A DNA stretch of 64,000 bases from Cellvibrio sp. OA-2007 (GTDB lineage Bacteria; Pseudomonadota; Gammaproteobacteria; Pseudomonadales; Cellvibrionaceae): the NCBI RefSeq assembly GCF_000953825.1, contig NZ_BBUL01000096.1, forward strand, positions 1 to 64,000. Reading direction: 5' to 3'. The notes beneath the pieces were generated by a model that did not search any database, was not told the DNA's origin, and worked only from the letters and a program-made list of their open reading frames with translations. Both the position numbers and the translations under genes were made by a program. This document shows, in pieces, positions 28,668 to 37,984 of the stretch; position 1 is the first letter of the stretch, and every line of letters starts with the position of its first letter.

Positions 28668-30389
28668 TTAAAATTTTGATTCAGCGCCGACCGTCAGTTG
28701 ATACCCACTGACACCTTCAGCATTACGCGCAGATGTTGGCATTGCAACATCGATATGCACTACGTTGCCGATGCGCACTTTACTGGAGCTAAAACGCAAG
28801 CCAACGCCCACATTACTCAATAATGGACTGTAACCATATTGATCTATGCCCCAGGCTTTGCCCATGTCAAAAAACATCACTGCGCCAACGCGCATTAAAT
28901 TAAAAATATGCATGTCTGTAAAATAGCGACGCTCTATAGTTAACACATAGCGCTCATCACCACGCTGATAATCTGTAGGGTAGCCGCGCAAGCCGGTAAT
29001 ATCGCCCACGGTTAGCTCTTCATACTGCGCCAAATCCTGCCCTATGTCATAACGAAACCCCAGATACCAGCGGCGTTTTGCATCTTGAAAATAGTTGTAG
29101 GTAAGATTAATTCCCGCAACAGCGCTATCAATACCATTGACGCTGGAATGATGACGCCCATCTAACTCCAGCGTGGTTTCAAAAATATGCTGCTTATCAA
29201 AATCAACGATATTCGAGTAATTCCCTATGTAGCGGATCACATCATCGGGATTATCAAATTGGGTTCCGGCATATCCCAAACGAAAACTTAAATTCTGCCC
29301 CAGTGCTATATCTTCCGGGCGCTGAATTTGGTTGATGTTTTTAAATACGCCGTAACGATTTTCAAGGTATTGATATTCAATCCAGGGATAAACCGCTTTG
29401 CGCTGTTCAGGAATAGCTTGCAATGTATCTTTCGATACAAAAAAATTGTCTTCTTCGTTAGAGAGGCCCACCAACCAGCGCTGGGTATGTGTTGAAGTAA
29501 CATCAGTCGCCACGCCAAAATAAATTCGATTGTGCATAGTTTGATGGCGAAATTCATTTATTTGTTCGTCCATATGGCGGATGGGTTCTTCCAAAGTTAC
29601 GTCTTGCGTATAAAAACCGGCGGCCCAAGGAGTTTGTAACGAATAGAAAGGGTGAGAAATATCCACAATTGTATCGCGACCATCACTGGTATCGGCGTAG
29701 TAAATTTTGGTGGCGATTTGTGAATTGAAAATATGCGGATTGCTGAAATCATAACTGATCAAATTGCGCTGGGTATTTTGCTCATAACCAATGGTTAAAC
29801 TATTGCCCGTACCCAATATATTTCCATCGGAAATGGCAAAGCCGGATTTTGTTCCTTCCGATTCTTTACTCAGAGAAAGTTGCGGCTCAAGTGCCCATGC
29901 ATCCTGAGTGACTACCATTATGTCGAGTTGCTCGGCACAGACGGTGACAGGAACAATATACGCGTTGGTAAGATAGGGGCGTTTGCGCAGAATACGCTCG
30001 CTCTCTTGAATTTTATCGATACTCAGTGACTCGCCTTCTTTAAATAATAATTGCGCGCGTACAACGCTGGAGCGAGTGTTGATATGAAGCTTATTTAGAA
30101 ACAAATAAAGACTATTGTTTTCGCCTGGATCGTTTTTATCAAATACCGATAAACTATTAAATTGAATATTGCGAATTTGTTTGCCTTGCAAGTCATCAAA
30201 CAGATGCATGTCGATACGGGTTTTATTGGCGTCAGCAATTTTAATGCGCCGCCCTTCAAAGCTCTCACAAGTAGCATCAGTCTCAATGACTGGCTCAGTT
30301 TGGTTTTCTGCCTTCACTGGCAGTGCAGCCAAAATCGCTGATAACAAAACCAAAGCGCAGAAGAACCCAAGACACGGGGTTTTAGTCAT
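28668..30389 (-). CDS. Omp85-like outer-membrane barrel protein, function unknown
   Basis: A 573-aa exported protein with a signal peptide (cleavage near PVKAEN). One POTRA-like region (about residues 55-160, with FKEGESLSIDKIQESERILR) is followed by alternating amphipathic strands and a terminal phenylalanine, the usual signal for assembly into the outer membrane. Near the end GDITGLRGYPTDYQRGDERYVL resembles the loop-6 region (V/I-RG-F/Y) of the BamA/TamA superfamily. It is shorter than BamA (five POTRA) and TamA (three). The partner and cargo are unknown. It is flanked by gloA and the cbb3 block, with no obvious operon partner. Confidence 0.7.
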   Translation of the reverse strand: MTKTPCLGFFCALVLLSAILAALPVKAENQTEPVIETDATCESFEGRRIKIADANKTRIDMHLFDDLQGKQIRNIQFNSLSVFDKNDPGENNSLYLFLNKLHINTRSSVVRAQLLFKEGESLSIDKIQESERILRKRPYLTNAYIVPVTVCAEQLDIMVVTQDAWALEPQLSLSKESEGTKSGFAISDGNILGTGNSLTIGYEQNTQRNLISYDFSNPHIFNSQIATKIYYADTSDGRDTIVDISHPFYSLQTPWAAGFYTQDVTLEEPIRHMDEQINEFRHQTMHNRIYFGVATDVTSTHTQRWLVGLSNEEDNFFVSKDTLQAIPEQRKAVYPWIEYQYLENRYGVFKNINQIQRPEDIALGQNLSFRLGYAGTQFDNPDDVIRYIGNYSNIVDFDKQHIFETTLELDGRHHSSVNGIDSAVAGINLTYNYFQDAKRRWYLGFRYDIGQDLAQYEELTVGDITGLRGYPTDYQRGDERYVLTIERRYFTDMHIFNLMRVGAVMFFDMGKAWGIDQYGYSPLLSNVGVGLRFSSSKVRIGNVVHIDVAMPTSARNAEGVSGYQLTVGAESKF

Positions 30390-30546
30390 AGTGATATCTC
30401 AAACGCTCACTTAAAAACAGATGAACAAGCTAATGGCGAATAATTAGACAAGAAAGTCTTTGTTCAGTTGCAAGCTTAGCAGCCACGCACCTTAGCATGG
30501 TGAATTTCGTTCGCCTAGCGCCCACTGTTAAGACTGTTTAATCAGG

Positions 30547-31461
30547 TTACTCATGTGCTGCAGCTGAGGATTTTAATGAATGGTGCTGATGGACGTCTGT
30601 CTGCTCGAGCACAGAACCTTGCTCTGCGGGCGCTTGTTGCACGGCGGCATCATGGCTTTCCGAATGATCCATTGCGGCATGATTCATCATGATGTGCTTC
30701 ATATCTGCATGATTCATTTGCGAGTGATCCATGCCTGAGTGATCCATACCTTCGTGCATAGCTGAATGACTACTATCGTGATGGTGCTGATGGCTGCCGT
30801 AACCGCCACCCCAAATAGTCCACAGACCAAACAGCATCACCGCTAGCGCAAAACTCCACCGGATGCGCGGGCGCTGTAACAAACGCCCCAATTGCTGTGC
30901 AATAAAACCGGTTGCGAGCACGGCGGGCAAGGTGCCCAAACCAAAGGCGAGCATCACCAAACCGCCGCCAACAGCATGACCTTGTGCCATGGCATAAGCC
31001 AGCGCTGAATAGACCAAACCACAGGGCAACCAACCCCAGATAGCGCCGAGCGCAACCGCCTTCGGCACAGTATCGACCGGCATTAAGGCTTTACCCAGCG
31101 GCTGCAAGTAGGCCCACAAATAGCGCCCACCACTTTCCAGATAGGTCAGCCCCCGCCACCAGTTGGCAAGATACAAGCCCATCGCAATCAGCAGCACACC
31201 TGCCAGCCAACGCAACCAGACTGCTCCGCCCGCTTCGGTAATCTGCGAGGCGAAGAGGCCGACTATCGCCCCCATCAAGGCATAGCTAGCAATGCGCCCG
31301 AGGTTGTAACTGAGCAGGATAAACCAGCGCCGCGCCTTGGCATGAGCCGGTACTGCCATGCTCAGTGCGCCCATAATCCCGCCGCACATGCCCACACAGT
31401 GGGCACTGCTAAAAAGGCCGAGCAAAAACGCGGCAGTGAGAGCAGACCAGTCAATTATCAT
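30547..31461 (-). CDS. TauE/SafE-like membrane protein with a Met/His-rich C-terminal tail
   Basis: A 304-aa membrane protein with about six helices of the TauE/SafE (DsbD-transmembrane-like) family that follows ccoS in many cbb3 clusters. It begins ALTAAFLLGLFSSAHCVGMCGG, whose Cys pair suggests metal or thiol chemistry. After the last helix (about residue 220) is a cytoplasmic or periplasmic tail dense in His and Met (SHQHHHDSSH, then repeated MDHS/MNHA units). The tail is likely a copper-binding buffer (inference). It overlaps the ccoS stop by 4 bp (ATGA), so it belongs to the ccoGHIS operon and is probably concerned with copper supply to the oxidase. Confidence 0.8.
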   Translation of the reverse strand: MIIDWSALTAAFLLGLFSSAHCVGMCGGIMGALSMAVPAHAKARRWFILLSYNLGRIASYALMGAIVGLFASQITEAGGAVWLRWLAGVLLIAMGLYLANWWRGLTYLESGGRYLWAYLQPLGKALMPVDTVPKAVALGAIWGWLPCGLVYSALAYAMAQGHAVGGGLVMLAFGLGTLPAVLATGFIAQQLGRLLQRPRIRWSFALAVMLFGLWTIWGGGYGSHQHHHDSSHSAMHEGMDHSGMDHSQMNHADMKHIMMNHAAMDHSESHDAAVQQAPAEQGSVLEQTDVHQHHSLKSSAAAHE

Positions 31462-31673
31462 GGGCGGGCGTTCTTATCGTCAGAGGTGTTTTCAGGTATA
31501 TCGGTGGCTGCAGAGGCAGGATCTTGTTGTTTTTTGTCCGCATCAAACAAGATGCGATGCGCCTCGGTATCGAGGTTATCGTACTGGCCATTGTTGATCG
31601 CCCAAAACATCACTTTGATCGCCAGACCGATAAAAATCAGTGCGCAAGGGACAAGAAAATACAAACTTTCCAT
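31458..31673 (-). CDS. ccoS: cbb3 oxidase maturation protein CcoS
   Basis: A 71-aa protein with one membrane helix (about residues 5-27, LYFLVPCALIFIGLAIKVMF) and the CcoS/FixS pattern AINNGQYDNLDTEAHRILFD. It is required for insertion of haem and copper into subunit CcoN. It is 21 bp downstream of ccoI. Confidence 0.93.
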   Translation of the reverse strand: MESLYFLVPCALIFIGLAIKVMFWAINNGQYDNLDTEAHRILFDADKKQQDPASAATDIPENTSDDKNARP

Positions 31674-31694
31674 TAACTACTCACGGTGATGAAC

Positions 31695-34127
31695 TTATTT
31701 GGTTAAACGCAGCGCGTTAAAAATGACGATCAAGGAGCTGGCAGTCATACCGATTGCCGCCAGCCAAGGTGGAATCATACCAGCCGCAGCAAGTGGTAAA
31801 GCGAGCAGATTGTAGGCCAGCGAAAAACGCAGATTTTGGCTGATGATGCCTTTGGTGCGCTGGGCGATTGCCAATGCATCGGCAATCACGTCGAGGCGAT
31901 CATTCAGCAGCACTGAGTCAGCGCGAGTTTGCGCCAAGTCCGATGCTGAAGCCATAGCGACCGACACATCGGCACCGGCCAATACGGGCACATCGTTAAT
32001 GCCGTCGCCAATCATCAGCACTTTATCACCCGCTGCTTGGCGCTGGCTCAGATGCGACAATTTGTCGCCCGGTTTGGCGCCGGCAACATAGTCATCAATA
32101 CCCAGTTGCTGTGCGAGTTGTGCAACGGCGCCGGATTGATCGCCACTTAACAACTCAACGGCGATCCCCTGCCCTTTAAGCCGCTGAATTAAAGCCGCCG
32201 CATCGGGGCGCACTTCATCCACCAGGGCAATCCAGGCCAAGGGTTCCGCCTCATTGGCCAGCAACAACCAGGTGTGAACAGAATCAGGTAATACAAGTGG
32301 CACGTTCGGATCAGGCAAAAGCTCAGCCGCAAACTCGGCGGTACCTAAGCGGTAGACCTGATTGGCAATCCGCCCTGCCACTCCGGCGGCAGTGATTTGT
32401 TTAATATCCTGTGCTTGATACAGACCTTGCCACTGTTGAAAAGCAACGGCTAGCGGGTGGTTCGAGCCAGCCTCAAGTGCCGCAGCCAAGCCTAATAATT
32501 GATCGCGCGATAGATCAACGCCTGCAAACGCTTGCACCTGCTGCACAACAAACTTGCCTTTGGTGAGAGTACCGGTTTTATCAAAAATCACCCGGTTAAC
32601 ACCATTGAGCGCCTCGATGACATGGCCGCGCGCCACCAAAAAACCGCGTTTACGCAAGTTGGCCGTTGCCGCCGATAGCGCCGCTGGCATAGCCAAAGCC
32701 AAAGCACAGGGGCAAGTCACGACTAATACCGACAAGGTTACCCAGAGCGCCTGCTCAGGGCGATACCAGAGCCAGAAAGCAAACACGGCACTGCATACAA
32801 TTAACAAGCGAGCGATAAAAAAGCGCGCCATGCGATCAGCAGCCAAGACTTGCTGCGGCTTTTCCTCTGCCGCCTGGGTTGCCAACCGTTCAATGGCCGA
32901 GAGTTGGGTTGCCGCGCCCAAAGCGGTGACTTCCACTTTAAGTGGGCTGTGATTATTCAGCGTACCGGCAATCACCATATCGCCCGGTTGCTTGCTGATG
33001 GGGCGGGACTCACCGGTCAGCAGCGCCTCTACTACCGCGCTCTCTCCCGCCAAAACACGTCCATCGCAAGGAAAAGTTTCGCCTGCTTTGACTAAAATCA
33101 CATCACCTAACTGTAGGGTTTTAATGGGCATGGGCTGCTCAATTTCGCAGCCATTTTCTTCACGCAAGCAGCAGGCAGTGAGCGGCATTAGTTGCGCGAG
33201 ATTGCCAAACGCCAACCGGTTGCGATGGCGCGCACGCAGCTCCACGTAGCGCCCCACCAACAGGAACAGAGTGAACATGGAGACAGATTCAAAATAGACG
33301 TCACCGGCGCCCGAAACTGTCGCCCAAACACTGGCGCAATAGGCCAAACCTATCGCCAACGCGACCGGTACATCCATCACCAAATGGCGCATTTGAATAC
33401 TGCGCCAAGCGGCTTGAAAAAATGGCCAGGCGGAAAAAAAGACGACAGGCGTAGCCACCAGCATCGACAGCCAGCGCAAAAAATCCAACCAGAAGTCGGT
33501 CGCGCCGGTATACATACCCACCGCCACCATCATCGCCTGCATAGTGCCGAAACCGGCGACACCGATGCGAAACAAGGCGATACGGTTTTCTTTTTTGATT
33601 AATTGTTGCTGCTGGTCATCCGTTGCCGGGCGTGGCAGGTAGCCAATTGCCGCAAGGGATTGAAATATCTCACTGAGCGGGAATTTCGAATCCCACACAA
33701 TCGCGCAGCGATGGGTGCTGAGACTGACAGTAACCGATTGGATCGCAAGATTTTTTTTGAGGTGAGTTTCGATCAGCCAACTGCAGGCGGCACAGCTAAT
33801 GCCCTCCAGCAGTAAATTGGCTTGTTTAAACCTATCGTCAAAGGGAACGACAAACTCGGATTGCACTTCTTCCAAATCGTAAATATCCCAGCGCTGGGAT
33901 GCCTGCCCTGCCGCCTCGGGGCGCTCATTGCTGGCAGTACGAAATTGGTAAAAGCTTTCCAAACCACCATCGACAATCGCCATAGCCACCGCTTGGCAGC
34001 CGGGGCAGCACATTAGCCGTGTTTGCCCTTGAATATTGACAGAGTAATCGCAAGCGGGAGGTACTGGCAGGCCGCAGTGATAACAGGCCTGCCCGGAAAT
34101 GCTCGCGGAGGGCGTTGGGGTCGCCAT
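31695..34127 (-). CDS. ccoI: Copper-translocating P-type ATPase CcoI/FixI
   Basis: An 810-aa inner-membrane Cu+-ATPase that supplies copper for cbb3 oxidase assembly. The N-terminal cysteine region (CYHCGLPVP, CCPGCQAVA) is typical of FixI. A heavy-metal-binding domain (GISCAACSWLIE) follows, then eight helices with the ion motif CPCALALAMP, phosphorylation site DKTGTLTKG, and hinge GDGINDVPVL. The phosphatase-domain motif is LTGES. It lies 11 bp downstream of ccoH. Confidence 0.95.
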   Translation of the reverse strand: MATPTPSASISGQACYHCGLPVPPACDYSVNIQGQTRLMCCPGCQAVAMAIVDGGLESFYQFRTASNERPEAAGQASQRWDIYDLEEVQSEFVVPFDDRFKQANLLLEGISCAACSWLIETHLKKNLAIQSVTVSLSTHRCAIVWDSKFPLSEIFQSLAAIGYLPRPATDDQQQQLIKKENRIALFRIGVAGFGTMQAMMVAVGMYTGATDFWLDFLRWLSMLVATPVVFFSAWPFFQAAWRSIQMRHLVMDVPVALAIGLAYCASVWATVSGAGDVYFESVSMFTLFLLVGRYVELRARHRNRLAFGNLAQLMPLTACCLREENGCEIEQPMPIKTLQLGDVILVKAGETFPCDGRVLAGESAVVEALLTGESRPISKQPGDMVIAGTLNNHSPLKVEVTALGAATQLSAIERLATQAAEEKPQQVLAADRMARFFIARLLIVCSAVFAFWLWYRPEQALWVTLSVLVVTCPCALALAMPAALSAATANLRKRGFLVARGHVIEALNGVNRVIFDKTGTLTKGKFVVQQVQAFAGVDLSRDQLLGLAAALEAGSNHPLAVAFQQWQGLYQAQDIKQITAAGVAGRIANQVYRLGTAEFAAELLPDPNVPLVLPDSVHTWLLLANEAEPLAWIALVDEVRPDAAALIQRLKGQGIAVELLSGDQSGAVAQLAQQLGIDDYVAGAKPGDKLSHLSQRQAAGDKVLMIGDGINDVPVLAGADVSVAMASASDLAQTRADSVLLNDRLDVIADALAIAQRTKGIISQNLRFSLAYNLLALPLAAAGMIPPWLAAIGMTASSLIVIFNALRLTK

Positions 34128-34138
34128 TTAATGCTCGA

Positions 34139-34684
34139 CTAGTGGACGCGCGGCGCTAGTAGCGTATTTTCGGCCGCACGGAAATCTATTTCACCGCTCA
34201 AAGTCCAGGGGGCATCTTTGCGCAGGGCTAAGTCGTCAATGGGATATAGGGTTAGGTACCAGGAGTAATCCGGCTCAACCAATAATTCGCCACGGTACTT
34301 GCCCGGTGCAATAGCAATCAGTGTGATCAACTGATCTTTTGCCGCTTTGACTGGGTGCCCCATCAGCAACAACAGTTTTTCAGGCATCAAGGCCGTCTCC
34401 GCTGGCGGATTGGCGATTGTCAGGGAGACCTCGCCGCTAGTGCGATCAAAGCTTAGGTTGCCACTTAAGCCCAGCGCCTGGGCACGCTTATCCTGTTCCA
34501 GCGCTTGATTAATCATGCGCCCTTCTTTGTAATAGTTATCGATAATCACATCATCGGCACCCTTGAGCGCAATGGTCACCGTAACAGAGCACATGATGAT
34601 GATGTAAATCAATGGACTGAATACAAACCAGAACCAAAACTGGCGGTACCAGGGCTTAACACTTTCGTCATCTGTCTCGCTCAT
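34139..34684 (-). CDS. ccoH: cbb3 oxidase assembly protein CcoH (FixH)
   Basis: A 181-aa single-helix membrane protein (YRQFWFWFVFSPLIYIIIM, about residues 13-40) with a periplasmic domain, matching FixH/CcoH, which associates with the cbb3 subunits during assembly. I use ATG 34684 (MSETDDESVKPWYRQFW), preceded by GAGAGAG; the frame is open 42 codons further upstream without family similarity. Confidence 0.88.
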   Translation of the reverse strand: MSETDDESVKPWYRQFWFWFVFSPLIYIIIMCSVTVTIALKGADDVIIDNYYKEGRMINQALEQDKRAQALGLSGNLSFDRTSGEVSLTIANPPAETALMPEKLLLLMGHPVKAAKDQLITLIAIAPGKYRGELLVEPDYSWYLTLYPIDDLALRKDAPWTLSGEIDFRAAENTLLAPRVH

Positions 34685-34757
34685 CACATCTCTCTCGGAG
34701 GCAACTTTCTGCGCAATACTCATGCAAACACCTTGGGAAAATAATTGAAGGGCAAAA

Positions 34758-36167
34758 TTAAGGGCCAATAAAAGTGGTGGTGTTAGTCGCGGTAATTGCA
34801 GGGTTTTCACGGGCGCGAACGAGGAAATGAATCTCCGACTTTTTACTCTTTAACTCTGCCTGCTTGACTGATACCCGCACTGGAATCGTCAACACCTCAC
34901 CCTCAACCGCGGGAATGGCTTTATACCCCTGAATATCAAAGTCATAGTCGCCGTCTACTTCTATATCGTAGATATGGGTGTTGCGATCCATATTGCTGAT
35001 CTTCAAGGTATATACATTTTGTATATTGTCTTCCACCACGCGATACATTCGCACCCCGCGATCACGCTGGGCTTCAAGCCCCACGGGTACACGGGTGGCG
35101 ATGGAGTAAACGAACAGGGAAATCATAATCGTCAGCATCAAGCCATAGCCCAGTAAGCGCGGACGAAATACTTTAGTAGTGCCAGTTTGGATGGCATCCT
35201 CAGTAGTAAAACTGATCAATCCGCGCGGATAATCCATTTTATCCATCACGCTATTACAAGCATCAACACAGAGCCCGCAGTCGATACACTCAGCCTGCAA
35301 ACCATCGCGAATATCTATATCCACCGGACACACCTGCACACACCAGGAACAATCAATGCAATCGCCCAAGCCCTGTGCTTTGTAGTCGTCACCCGATTTA
35401 CGCGGACCACGTTTTTCGCCGCGGATATTGTTGTAAGAAACTGTCAATGTATCATGGTCATACATGACCGCCTGAAAACGTGCGTAGGGGCAAATGTATT
35501 TACAGAATTGCTCACGCATAAACCCGGCATTCATATAAGTCGCCGCCACATAGAACAGCACCCAAAAAGCAGTGACCAGATCCAGATGAAAGGTGAAAAA
35601 ACCGGTGATCAATTCGCGAATAGGCGTGAAATAGCCAACAAAGGTAAGCGAGGTCACCAGTGAGATGCCGATCCAGATTGATTGTGTAGCACCTTTACGC
35701 CACAGCTTTTCAAATCCCCAAGGCTGAGCATCCAACTTCATACGCTTGTTGCGATCCCCTTCGCACAGGTGTTCAGCCCAAATAAACATTTGCGTCCAGA
35801 CCGTTTGCGGGCAAGTGAAACCGCACCAGACACGCCCCACCAACACGGTTACGGTAAATAAAAGAAAAGCAGCTATCACCAATAACCAAGCGAGATACAT
35901 TGCATCTTGCGGCCAGAAGGTGAGCCAAAGGATATGGAATTTACGCTCGGGAAGATCAAACAGAATCGCTGGGCGACCGTCAATCATCAGCCAAGGCATT
36001 AACAGAAAACCCAACATTAAGGGTAAGCCAGTGTAACGGCGCAAGCGCTGATAAAAGCCGGTAATACGACGAGTGTAGATCTTGTCATCCGCCTCGTAGA
36101 GGTTCACATAGCGGATGCCAGTATCTGTAGACGATGGAGCTTGTTTTGACGAAGGCTTTTCACTCAA
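34758..36167 (-). CDS. ccoG: cbb3 oxidase accessory protein CcoG (Cu2+ reductase)
   Basis: A polytopic membrane protein with ferredoxin-like clusters that reduces Cu2+ for oxidase assembly. It has about five helices, the periplasmic Cys segment WCGFTCPQTVWTQMF, two 4Fe-4S motifs (CIDCSWCVQVCP and CIDCGLCVDAC) and a C-terminal immunoglobulin-like domain. TTG 36167 has GAGG eight bases upstream and gives about 469 aa. Other starts upstream (36209) are possible. Order ccoP-ccoG-ccoH-ccoI-ccoS is standard. Confidence 0.93.
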   Translation of the reverse strand: MSEKPSSKQAPSSTDTGIRYVNLYEADDKIYTRRITGFYQRLRRYTGLPLMLGFLLMPWLMIDGRPAILFDLPERKFHILWLTFWPQDAMYLAWLLVIAAFLLFTVTVLVGRVWCGFTCPQTVWTQMFIWAEHLCEGDRNKRMKLDAQPWGFEKLWRKGATQSIWIGISLVTSLTFVGYFTPIRELITGFFTFHLDLVTAFWVLFYVAATYMNAGFMREQFCKYICPYARFQAVMYDHDTLTVSYNNIRGEKRGPRKSGDDYKAQGLGDCIDCSWCVQVCPVDIDIRDGLQAECIDCGLCVDACNSVMDKMDYPRGLISFTTEDAIQTGTTKVFRPRLLGYGLMLTIMISLFVYSIATRVPVGLEAQRDRGVRMYRVVEDNIQNVYTLKISNMDRNTHIYDIEVDGDYDFDIQGYKAIPAVEGEVLTIPVRVSVKQAELKSKKSEIHFLVRARENPAITATNTTTFIGP

Positions 36168-36219
36168 GGGAACTACCTCATTACTGCCGTTGTTATGACA
36201 AATCAACAACGTTACTTAC

Positions 36220-36237
36220 GGCAGGCCTGAGCCTGCC
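36220..36237. other. Hairpin between ccoP and ccoG
   Basis: GGCAGGC (36220-36226) pairs with GCCTGCC (36231-36237), 4-base loop, 17 bp after the ccoP start-distal stop region. There is no T run, so it probably stabilises or attenuates rather than terminates the transcript. Confidence 0.45.
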
Positions 36238-36253
36238 TCCTTTGCAGGAAGAA

Positions 36254-37171
36254 TTAGTTAGATTCTTCCAAAGACAGGCTGTAAACGTAAGCAGCCAGCA
36301 AATGTATACGATCTTCCTTCAGTAGCTCTTGCTGCGCTGGCATTACACCATTGCGGCCATCACGCAACGTTTGACGGATGGTGGCGGGTTCGCCACCATA
36401 AAGCCAAATTTTGTCAGTCAAGTTAGGTGCACCAACCATTTGGTTACCCTTGCCATCAACGCCATGACAAGCAACGCAGTTAGCGGCAAAGAGTTTAGCG
36501 CCGGCTTCAGCTTTAGCTTTATCGTGCTCGCCACCTGAAATCTGCAATACATATTCAGCGACATTAGCTACACCCTCTTCACCCAAGATTGAACCCCAGG
36601 CAGGCATAGCAGCTTTGCGACCATTCACTATAGTTTCATGAATTTTTTCTGGTGTACCGCCATAAAGCCAATCTTTGTCAGTCAAATTCGGAAAGCCGGG
36701 GTTACCACCGCCATCCGCACCATGGCATACGGCGCAGTTGTTGGAGAACAAGCGGAAACCCATTTTCAAAGCATCCGGATTTTTGGCAACTTCTTCGATT
36801 GGCATCTTGGAATAGACACCATAGGTTTCAGCGTAGATTTTTTCTGCCTCGGCTTGATGACCGCGCAGTTCGTTAACCGATGTCCATGCCTTGCCATCTT
36901 TACCCTTGATACCTTCATAAGAACCGTAACCGGGATAAATAATCAAATAGCCGACAGCAAAAACAAAAGTCAGTAAAAACATATAAAACCACCAGCGCGG
37001 CAGAGGATTGTCATACTCCTCAATACCATCGTATTCGTGGCCAGTCGTTTGCGCTTCCGTGCTTGCTTCGCCCACTACCACTTTTTTACGGGTAGCTAAG
37101 AGAATCCATAACAACAGCACCAAATTAGTGGTTGTCAGGATAATGATCCAAAGGCTCCAAAAAGTACTCAT
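36254..37171 (-). CDS. ccoP: cbb3 cytochrome oxidase subunit CcoP (dihaem cytochrome c)
   Basis: A 305-aa membrane-anchored cytochrome that passes electrons to the catalytic subunit. It has two helices (residues about 5-27 and 57-80) and two c-type haem sites, CAVCHGADG and CVACHGVDG, each followed by a distal Met segment (KAAMPAWG, NGVMPAQ). It is 24 bp after ccoQ. Confidence 0.96.
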   Translation of the reverse strand: MSTFWSLWIIILTTTNLVLLLWILLATRKKVVVGEASTEAQTTGHEYDGIEEYDNPLPRWWFYMFLLTFVFAVGYLIIYPGYGSYEGIKGKDGKAWTSVNELRGHQAEAEKIYAETYGVYSKMPIEEVAKNPDALKMGFRLFSNNCAVCHGADGGGNPGFPNLTDKDWLYGGTPEKIHETIVNGRKAAMPAWGSILGEEGVANVAEYVLQISGGEHDKAKAEAGAKLFAANCVACHGVDGKGNQMVGAPNLTDKIWLYGGEPATIRQTLRDGRNGVMPAQQELLKEDRIHLLAAYVYSLSLEESN

Positions 37172-37195
37172 AGTTAAATCCGCCCTAATCGATGA

Positions 37196-37363
37196 TTACT
37201 TATGATCATCTGTGTGCTTGTCTTGAGGTTCATCGGCAAATGGCAACTTGGCATCTTCTTCAAAACGTTTTTTGAGTTTAGGGGAAAATGCCCAAAAACA
37301 AACGCCGAAGAACGCAATAGTCACCAGTACCGTAGAGATTGCGCCGATTGTACCTACGTCCAT
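37196..37363 (-). CDS. ccoQ: cbb3 oxidase subunit CcoQ
   Basis: A small 55-aa gene: [18 protein letters not shown] opens it, with one membrane helix (about residues 5-27) and a charged tail ending DKHTDDHK. It matches CcoQ/FixQ, which stabilises the oxidase. Its ATG shares one base with the ccoO stop (TAATG), so translation is coupled. Confidence 0.92.
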   Translation of the reverse strand: MDVGTIGAISTVLVTIAFFGVCFWAFSPKLKKRFEEDAKLPFADEPQDKHTDDHK

Positions 37364-37974
37364 TAGCGCTTCTCTTTGAGCAACACGCCCAGATTTTGCA
37401 GGTAAGCCACTAGTGCATCCATTTCAGTCACACCTTTAACTGCCCGCTCAGCACCTGCTGCATCTTCTTCGGTGTATGGAACACCGACCTTAGCCAGTGC
37501 GCGCATTTTGTCGCCAGTGTGTTTGCCATCCAACTTGTTGTCATACAAATGCGGATACGCAGGCATGATGGACTCAGGCACTACGATACGTGGATTAAAC
37601 AAATGCACTTTGTGCCAGTCATCCGAGTAACGGCCACCAACACGGGCCAAATCAGGGCCGGTACGCTTTGAACCCCACAGAAAAGGATGTTCATACACTG
37701 ATTCACCCGCTACTGAGTAGTGACCATAGCGCTCAACTTCAGCACGTAGTGGACGCACCATTTGGGTGTGGCACACATGGCAGCCTTCGCGAATATAAAC
37801 GTCACGCCCTTCCAGTTGCACTGCATTCAGCGGCTTCAAACCCTCAATAGGTGTCGTGGTTTGCTTAAGAAAGAATTGCGGAACAATTTCCACCAAACCA
37901 CCGAAACTGATAGCAATGACCATAAACACAGTCATCAAGCCGATATTCTTTTCTACTATTTCATGACCTTTCAT
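37363..37974 (-). CDS. ccoO: cbb3 cytochrome oxidase subunit CcoO (monohaem cytochrome c)
   Basis: A 203-aa membrane-anchored cytochrome with one N-terminal helix ([20 protein letters not shown]) and a single haem c site [12 protein letters not shown], with [11 protein letters not shown] following. ATG 37974 ([10 protein letters not shown]) is the family start and has AAGGGG upstream; the open frame extends 15 codons further. It is 10 bp after ccoN. Confidence 0.95.
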   Translation of the reverse strand: MKGHEIVEKNIGLMTVFMVIAISFGGLVEIVPQFFLKQTTTPIEGLKPLNAVQLEGRDVYIREGCHVCHTQMVRPLRAEVERYGHYSVAGESVYEHPFLWGSKRTGPDLARVGGRYSDDWHKVHLFNPRIVVPESIMPAYPHLYDNKLDGKHTGDKMRALAKVGVPYTEEDAAGAERAVKGVTEMDALVAYLQNLGVLLKEKR

Positions 37975-37984
37975 GGCATTCCCC

